Notes under the pieces: model-generated
The model's input: the letters and a program-made list of their open reading frames with translations, nothing else
What the model was told of the DNA's origin: nothing
The model's database searches: none
In this document: piece after piece, positions 58,932 to 64,000 of the stretch
Layout of the letters: each line of letters begins with the position of its first letter
How positions within the stretch are numbered: the first letter of the stretch is position 1
Translations under genes and position numbers: made by a program
Assembly: GCA_024349765.1 (NCBI GenBank)
Contig: AP026073.1
Span: 1,488,001 to 1,552,000, forward strand
Length of the DNA stretch: 64,000 nucleotides
From: Streptomyces nigrescens
GTDB taxonomy: Bacteria; Actinomycetota; Actinomycetes; Streptomycetales; Streptomycetaceae
Direction: 5' to 3'

Positions 58932-60074
58932 GTGCACAAGACCCTGATCGTCACGAACGACTTCCCGCCCCGGCCCGGCGGCATCCAGGCCTTCCTGCAC
59001 AGCATGGCGCTGCGGCTGGACCCCACCCAGGTGGTCGTCTACGCCTCGACCTGGAAGCGGAGCGCGGAGGGGATCGCGGCCACCGCCGCGTTCGACGCCG
59101 ACCAGCCGTTCCCGGTGGTCCGGGACCGTACGACGATGCTGCTGCCCACCCCGAGGGTGACCCGGCGGGCCGTCGGCCTGCTGCGCGAACACGGCTGTTC
59201 CTCCGTCTGGTTCGGTGCCGCGGCACCGCTCGGCCTGATGGCGCCCGCGCTCCGAGAGGCCGGCGCGCGGCGGATCGTGGCGACCACGCACGGCCACGAG
59301 GCGGGCTGGGCGCAGCTGCCGGCCGCCCGGCAGCTGCTGCGGCGGATCGGTGAGGGCACCGACACCCTCACCTACCTCGGCGAGTACACCCGCTCCCGGA
59401 TCGCCGCCGCGCTGACCCCGGCGGCCGCCTCCCGGATGGTCCAACTCCCGCCCGGCGTCGACGAGAAGACCTTCCACCCCGGCTCGGGCGGCGACGCGGT
59501 GCGCGCCCGGCTCGGCCTGGCCGACCGCCCGGTCGTGGTCTGCGTCTCCCGTCTGGTGCCCCGCAAGGGCCAGGACACGCTCATCGAGGCGATGCCGGCG
59601 GTCCTCGCCGCCGTCCCGGACGCCGTCCTGCTGATCGTCGGCGGCGGCCCGTACGAGAAGGACCTGCGCGCGCTGGCACGGGACAAGGGCGTGGCGGAAT
59701 CCGTGCGCTTCACCGGTGCGGTGCCGTGGGAGGAGCTGCCGGCCCACTTCGGCGCCGGTGACGTCTTCGCGATGCCCTGCCGCACCCGCCGCGGCGGCCT
59801 CGACGTCGAGGGGCTGGGCATCGTCTACCTGGAGGCCTCGGCCACCGGGCTGCCCGTGGTGGCGGGCGACTCCGGCGGTGCGCCGGACGCGGTGCTGGAC
59901 GGCGAGACCGGCTGGGTGGTCCCCGGCGGCTCCCCGACCCCCACCGCCGAACGCCTGGTCACCCTCCTGACGCACCCCGCCCTGCGCCGCACCATGGGCG
60001 AGCGCGGGCGCGCCTGGGTGGAGGAGAAGTGGCGCTGGGACCTGCTCGCGGAACGGCTCAAGGAACTGCTGTAG
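58932..60074 (+). CDS. pimB: GT4 family mannosyltransferase, PimB-like
   Basis: The 380-residue glycosyltransferase begins LIVTNDFPPRPGGIQAFLHSMA, the PimB' signature, and has the GT-B donor motif GLDVEGLGIVYLEASATGLPVVAGDSGGAPDAV with the E-x7-E pair. It would add the second mannose to PIM1 at the cytoplasmic face using GDP-mannose. GTG start. Together with the divergent GT87 gene and the acyl-CoA synthetase downstream it suggests glycolipid synthesis. Confidence 0.88.
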   Translation: MHKTLIVTNDFPPRPGGIQAFLHSMALRLDPTQVVVYASTWKRSAEGIAATAAFDADQPFPVVRDRTTMLLPTPRVTRRAVGLLREHGCSSVWFGAAAPLGLMAPALREAGARRIVATTHGHEAGWAQLPAARQLLRRIGEGTDTLTYLGEYTRSRIAAALTPAAASRMVQLPPGVDEKTFHPGSGGDAVRARLGLADRPVVVCVSRLVPRKGQDTLIEAMPAVLAAVPDAVLLIVGGGPYEKDLRALARDKGVAESVRFTGAVPWEELPAHFGAGDVFAMPCRTRRGGLDVEGLGIVYLEASATGLPVVAGDSGGAPDAVLDGETGWVVPGGSPTPTAERLVTLLTHPALRRTMGERGRAWVEEKWRWDLLAERLKELL

Positions 60075-60104
60075 CCGGGGCCGCAGGGGCGCCGCTACGC
60101 GAAC

Positions 60105-60135
60105 CGCCGCCGGGGCACACAGCCCCGGCGGCGGA
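60105..60135. terminator. Bidirectional terminator between pimB and fadD
   Basis: Thirteen-base perfect arms (60105-60117 and 60123-60135) with a 5-nt loop. Confidence 0.8.
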
Positions 60136-60162
60136 TTCCGGCCATGATCCTCAGGGATCTCG

Positions 60163-61959
60163 TCATCCCCGGTAGATCGCCTCGATCTCCTCCGCGAAGT
60201 CCTTGGCGACCACGTTCCGCTTCAGCTTCAGCGACGGCGTGACGTGGCCCGACTCCTCGGTGAACTGGGTCGGCAGGATGCGGAACTTGCGCACCGACTC
60301 GGCCTGCGAGACGGCCGCGTTCCCGTCGTCGACGGCCCGCTGGACCGCGGCGAGCAGCTCCGGGTCGCCGGCCAGCTCGGCCGGGGTGCTGCCGGCCGGG
60401 TGGCCGTGCTCCTCGGCCCAGCGCGGCAGGAACTCCTCGTCGAGGGTGACCAGCGCGCCGATGAACGGGCGGCCGTCGCCGACGACCATGCACTCGGCGA
60501 TCAGGGCGTGCGCCCGGATGCGGTCCTCGATGACGGCCGGCGCGACGTTCTTGCCGCCCGCGGTGACCAGGATTTCCTTCTTGCGGCCGGTGATGGCCAG
60601 ATAGCCGTCCTCGTCGAGGGTGCCGAGGTCGCCGGTGTGGAACCAGCCGTCGGACAGCGCCTCTTCGGTGGCCGTGGGGTTGTTCCAGTACTCGGTGAAG
60701 AGGTGCTCACCGTGCAGCAGGACCTCGCCGTCGTCGGCGATCCGGACCACCGAGCCGGGCAGCGGCTGGCCGACGGTGCCGATCTTCTGGCGGTCCCAGG
60801 GGTTGAACGCGGTGGCCGCACACGACTCCGTCAGGCCGTAGCCCTCCAGGGCGGTGAAGCCGATGCCGCGGTAGAAGTGGCCCAGCCGGTCGCCGAGCGG
60901 CGCGCCGCCGGAGATCGCGTGGGTGGCCCGGCCGCCGAGCACGGCGCGCAGCTTGCCGTAGACCAGCCGGTCGAAGACCTTGTACTTGAGCTTCAGGCCG
61001 AGCGGCGGGCCGTCGGGGGTGTCCAGCGCCCGGCTGTACGCGATCGCGGTGTCCGCCGCCTTGTCGAAGATCTTGCCCTTGCCGTCGGCCTGCGCCTTGG
61101 CCCGCGCCGAGTTGTAGACCTTCTCGAAGACCCGGGGCACGCCCAGGACCAGCGTCGGCCGGAAGGACGCGAGGTCCTCGGTGAGGTTCTTGATGTCGGG
61201 GGCGTGGCCCAGCTTGATCGGGGCCATCACGGAGGCGACCTGTACCAGGCGCCCGAAGACATGGGCGATGGGCAGGAAGAGCAGGACCGAGGAGTCACCG
61301 GTGCGGAAGAGCGGGCGCAGCCGCTCGACGACGTTGCCGCACTCGGCGAAGAAGCTGCGGTGGCTGAGCACACAGCCCTTGGGGCGGCCGGTGGTCCCGG
61401 AGGTGTAGACGATGGTGGCGGGCGCGTCCGCGTCGGCGAGGGCGCTGCGGGCGTCCACCTCGTCGTCGGTGAGCCCGGCGCCGGCGGCCCGCAGGCGGGC
61501 GATCGCGTCCCGCTCGATCTGCCAGATGTTCTCCAGCTCGGGCAGCCGGTCGCGGACCGATTCGACGGTCGCCTCGTGGCCGGGCGTCTCCACCAGACAG
61601 GCCACCGCACCCGAGTCGCCGAGGATCCACTGGATCTGCTCGGCGGAACTGGTCTCGTACACGGGCACGGTGATCGCGCCGGCGCTCCAGATGGCGAAGT
61701 CCAGCAGCGTCCACTCGTAACGGGTGCGCGACATCAGCCCCACCCGGTCGCCGGGCCGGATGCCGGAAGCCATCAGGCCCTTGGCGGCGGCACGGACCTC
61801 GGCGAGGAAGGTGGCGGCGGTGACGTCCTGCCACACACCGTTCACCTTGCGCCCCATGACGGCAACATCCGGGTGCTGCGCGGCATTTCGGCGGATGAGA
61901 TCCGTCAGATTGCCGTCCGCGGGGACCTCGTACAGGGCCGGAAGGCTGAACTCGCGCAA
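60163..61959 (-). CDS. Long-chain fatty acid-CoA ligase (FadD15-like AMP-dependent synthetase)
   Basis: The 598 residues carry the AMP-binding signature ATIVYTSGTTGRPKGCVLSHRS, the GYGLTESCAATAFN motif, YLAITGRKKEILVTAGGKNVAP and the C-terminal lid. It activates fatty acids with ATP and CoA at the membrane. The TTG start (61957-61959) has GAGGAG about 12 bases upstream; no closer ATG/GTG is seen. Divergent from the phosphoesterase by 283 bases containing both promoters. Confidence 0.92.
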   Translation of the reverse strand: MREFSLPALYEVPADGNLTDLIRRNAAQHPDVAVMGRKVNGVWQDVTAATFLAEVRAAAKGLMASGIRPGDRVGLMSRTRYEWTLLDFAIWSAGAITVPVYETSSAEQIQWILGDSGAVACLVETPGHEATVESVRDRLPELENIWQIERDAIARLRAAGAGLTDDEVDARSALADADAPATIVYTSGTTGRPKGCVLSHRSFFAECGNVVERLRPLFRTGDSSVLLFLPIAHVFGRLVQVASVMAPIKLGHAPDIKNLTEDLASFRPTLVLGVPRVFEKVYNSARAKAQADGKGKIFDKAADTAIAYSRALDTPDGPPLGLKLKYKVFDRLVYGKLRAVLGGRATHAISGGAPLGDRLGHFYRGIGFTALEGYGLTESCAATAFNPWDRQKIGTVGQPLPGSVVRIADDGEVLLHGEHLFTEYWNNPTATEEALSDGWFHTGDLGTLDEDGYLAITGRKKEILVTAGGKNVAPAVIEDRIRAHALIAECMVVGDGRPFIGALVTLDEEFLPRWAEEHGHPAGSTPAELAGDPELLAAVQRAVDDGNAAVSQAESVRKFRILPTQFTEESGHVTPSLKLKRNVVAKDFAEEIEAIYRG

Positions 61960-62242
61960 GACTGCTGCTCCTCAAAAGCGCCGGCGCCACGACGCTGTGT
62001 GCACACCGGCGGCGGTCCATGATCATGCTGGGGGATTGGACTGCCCGGACGTTACCCACCGGTATTGCTTTTGGGATAGGGGGTCGCGACCAGATGTTTG
62101 ATGCGTCACACGCTTGCGGACACGCCATGGGGACTGTTCCGCGCAGACTAGACCAGCGGGTCGGTGACCCGAAAGTAACCGCCGCCCGGTGAACCGGTGG
62201 GGGTCCCTCCCCCTCGCTCCGCGGGCGATCTAGGGTGACGCC

Positions 62243-63019
62243 ATGCGCGTGCATGTGGTCAGTGACGTACACGGCAACAGCCGGGACCTGGCGGTGGCCG
62301 GGGACGGTGCCGATGCCCTGGTCTGCCTCGGCGACCTGGTGCTCTTCCTGGATTACGCCGACCATTCGCGCGGCATCTTCCCCGACCTCTTCGGCGTCGC
62401 GCACGCCGACGCCCTCGTCGAACTGCGCACCGCCCGCCGCTTCGAGGAGGCCCGCGAACTGGGCCGCCGGCTCTGGGCCGAACTCGACGCGTCGGGCCGC
62501 AGCCGCGAGGCGGTCATCGAGGGCGCGGTCCGCAAGCAGTACGCCGAACTCTTCGCGGCCTTCCCGACCCCCACGTACGCCACCTACGGCAACGTCGACA
62601 TGCCGCGACTGTGGCCCGAATACGCCGGACCCGGCACCACCGTCCTTGACGGACAGCGGGTGGAGATCGGCGGCCGGGTCTTCGGCTTCGTCGGCGGTGG
62701 ACTGACCACCCCCATGCGGACGCCGTTCGAGATCAGCGACGAGGAGTTCGCCGCCAAGATCGAGGCGGTGGGCGAGGTCGACGTGCTGTGCACCCACATC
62801 CCGCCGGACGTCCCCGAGCTCTGCTACGACACCGTCGCCCGCCGCTTCGAGCGCGGCAGCGGCGCGCTGCTGGACGCCATCCGCACCACCCGCCCCCGCT
62901 ACTCCCTCTTCGGCCACGTCCACCAGCCGCTGGCCCGCCGGATGCGCATCGGCCGCACCGAATGCGTCAATGTCGGCCATTTCAATGCGACCGGTACGCC
63001 CTATGTCCTGACCTGGTGA
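62243..63019 (+). CDS. Calcineurin-like metallophosphoesterase
   Basis: The 258-residue protein shows all five metal-binding blocks: SDVHGN at the start, CLGDLVLFLDY, YGNVDMP, CTHIPPD and FGHVHQPLA. It has no signal or membrane segment, so it is a cytoplasmic phosphoesterase of unknown substrate. ATG with upstream AGGGTGACGCC. Downstream genes (SRPBCC, ArsA-like) follow co-directionally. Confidence 0.88.
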   Translation: MRVHVVSDVHGNSRDLAVAGDGADALVCLGDLVLFLDYADHSRGIFPDLFGVAHADALVELRTARRFEEARELGRRLWAELDASGRSREAVIEGAVRKQYAELFAAFPTPTYATYGNVDMPRLWPEYAGPGTTVLDGQRVEIGGRVFGFVGGGLTTPMRTPFEISDEEFAAKIEAVGEVDVLCTHIPPDVPELCYDTVARRFERGSGALLDAIRTTRPRYSLFGHVHQPLARRMRIGRTECVNVGHFNATGTPYVLTW

Positions 63020-63149
63020 GCCCGGCGGCGGCCGGCTGCGTCCGCTCCCGTTTCCCCGCGCGGTAGCCTTCAGCAGCAGAGACAGCACCTTGCGGACACC
63101 GCGTGAGCGTCGGCGGACCGGCATGAATCGGCATGGAGGAGTCACGGCG

Positions 63150-63650
63150 ATGGCCGAACACACCAGCTCTAGCATCACGATCGAGGCGGCGCCCGCCGAA
63201 GTGATGGGAGTGATCGCCGACTTTGACCGCTACCCGGAGTGGACCGGAGAGGTCAAGGAGGCGGAGGTGCTCGCCACGGACGACCAGGGCCGCGCGGTGG
63301 AGGTCCGCCTGCTGCTCGACGCCGGCGCGATCAAGGACGACCACACCCTCGCCTACACCTGGACCGGCGCCGACGAGGTCGGCTGGTCCCTGGTCAAGTC
63401 CCAGATGCTGCGCGCCCTGGACGGTTCCTACCGCCTCGCCGCGCTGAAGGGCGGCGCCGCCACCGAGGTCACGTACCAGCTCACCGTCGACGTCAAGATC
63501 CCGATGCTCGGCATGATCAAGCGCAAGGCCGAGAAGGTCATCATCGAGCGCGCCCTGGAAGGGCTGAAGCGGCGGGTCGAGAGCCGCCCCGACGCCGACC
63601 CGGCGCCCGCCGACGAGGCCGCGCCCACCGACGAGGCCAAGAAGCTCTGA
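63150..63650 (+). CDS. SRPBCC (polyketide cyclase/START-like) protein
   Basis: The 166 residues fit the SRPBCC hydrophobic-cavity fold: SSSITIEAAPAEVMGVIADFDRYPEWTGEVKEAEVLATDDQGRA and a C-terminal helix LGMIKRKAEKVIIERALEGLKRRVES. A Pro/Ala/Asp-rich tail ends it. ATG with GGAGGAGTCACGG upstream. The ArsA-like gene starts three bases after its stop, so they are one operon; proteins of this fold bind lipids or other hydrophobic ligands. Confidence 0.87.
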   Translation: MAEHTSSSITIEAAPAEVMGVIADFDRYPEWTGEVKEAEVLATDDQGRAVEVRLLLDAGAIKDDHTLAYTWTGADEVGWSLVKSQMLRALDGSYRLAALKGGAATEVTYQLTVDVKIPMLGMIKRKAEKVIIERALEGLKRRVESRPDADPAPADEAAPTDEAKKL

Positions 63651-63652
63651 GC

Positions 63653-64000
63653 GTGCGCACCGTCCTCGTCACCGGCCCCGGCGGCGCGGGCCGCACCACG
63701 CTCGCCGCCGCGACCGCCCTGGCCGGCGCCCGGCAAGGCGCCCGGGCCCTGCTGCTCACCACCGAGAGCGGCGCCTGCGAAACGGTGCTGGGCACCCCCC
63801 TCGGCGCCGAGCGGCCCACCGCGATAGCGCCCGGTCTGCACGCCCGGCGCATCGACCCCGGCGACCGCTTCCGCCGGGAATTCCTCGCCTTCCAGGAGCG
63901 CGCCGGTGCCGCCCTCGACCTGCTGGGCGCCGCGCCCCTCGACGAGGACGAACTGACCGAACTCCCCGGCGCCGAGGACTTCGCCCTGCTCCAGGCGCTG
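63653..64000 (+). CDS. ArsA/GET3-like ATPase, N-terminus (runs off the window)
   Basis: The visible 116 residues begin VRTVLVTGPGGAGRTTLAAATALAGARQG and continue LLLTTESGACETVLGTPL, the P-loop and A' motif region of ArsA-type ATPases. The Walker A reads GPGGAGRTT, with Arg where the P-loop Lys normally stands. The rest is beyond 64000. GTG start; co-directional with the SRPBCC gene. Such ATPases in actinobacteria occur in pairs; the partner would lie outside. Confidence 0.8.
   Translation, partial: MRTVLVTGPGGAGRTTLAAATALAGARQGARALLLTTESGACETVLGTPLGAERPTAIAPGLHARRIDPGDRFRREFLAFQERAGAALDLLGAAPLDEDELTELPGAEDFALLQAL

Noticed and set aside
1-64000. CRISPR arrays, tRNA or rRNA genes
   Set aside because: No regularly spaced identical repeats and no cloverleaf-like or rRNA-like segments were recognised.

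Overview
The window is high-GC actinobacterial DNA, almost certainly from a Streptomyces or a very close relative. The evidence is strong G/C bias at third codon positions, frequent GTG and TTG starts, many ATGA/GTGA stop-start overlaps, DUF397/XRE gene pairs, a SAM-IV riboswitch, actinobacterial cytochrome bcc-aa3 genes and a PspA/PspAA pair. From memory only (no search was run), the backbone order lpd-sucB / pepA / cobalamin genes / pspA / nadA / ctaCD / ctaE-qcrCAB / trpD / NlpC-P60 pair / pimB / fadD resembles the core arm of S. coelicolor.

Layout. 1-13 kb, mostly minus strand: N-terminus of a GntR regulator, E2 (sucB) and E3 (lpd) of 2-oxoacid dehydrogenase, leucyl aminopeptidase, and late cobalamin assembly genes (cobS, cobT, a fused cobU). 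A lysyl-phosphatidylglycerol-synthase-like gene and membrane proteins lie among the cobalamin genes. 13-20.7 kb: DUF3043 membrane protein, pspA-pspAA envelope stress pair, a NarL-type two-component system and an RND pump. 20.8-30.5 kb looks accessory. It holds a TTA-containing operon (small protein, DUF6879, STAND NTPase with TPRs) convergent with a TTA-containing formyltransferase, a tightly coupled three-gene redox operon (sorbitol-dehydrogenase-like small subunit, GMC flavoprotein with a predicted Fe-S motif, ferritin-like diiron protein), and a DUF397/XRE unit. 30.6-37.3 kb: secreted protein, nadA, erpA-type Fe-S carrier, membrane-anchored protein, PfkB sugar/nucleoside kinase and a cysteine desulfurase fused to TusA. 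37.6-47.1 kb: cytochrome oxidase (ctaC, ctaD, ctaF, ctaE) and the cytochrome bc complex (qcrC, qcrA, qcrB), interrupted by an L,D-transpeptidase and a lone receiver-like protein. 47-53.4 kb: trpD, a SAM-IV riboswitch with an apparent six-residue leader ORF ahead of a class V PLP enzyme, a 440-bp inverted/tandem repeat region, a RAM-domain protein coupled to a rhomboid protease, a zinc-ribbon protein and a NYN RNase-like protein. 53.7-64 kb: two paralogous NlpC/P60 hydrolases, a lipoprotein metallopeptidase, mannosyltransferases (GT87 and PimB-like), an acyl-CoA synthetase, a phosphoesterase, an SRPBCC protein and the start of an ArsA-like ATPase.

How it fits together. Central carbon oxidation (sucB/lpd), respiration (cta/qcr), NAD and Fe-S supply (nadA, erpA, desulfurase-TusA) and envelope maintenance (psp, NlpC/P60, L,D-transpeptidase, PIM mannosyltransferases, lysyl-PG synthase) dominate. 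Regulation readable in the DNA includes a SAM-IV riboswitch with mutually exclusive stems over a Shine-Dalgarno, an ECF-like promoter before pspA, several perfect palindromes at promoters or start codons (STAND operon, L,D-transpeptidase, ctaE), and two bldA-type TTA codons confined to the 21-25 kb accessory block. I saw no tRNA, rRNA, CRISPR array, integrase or transposase.
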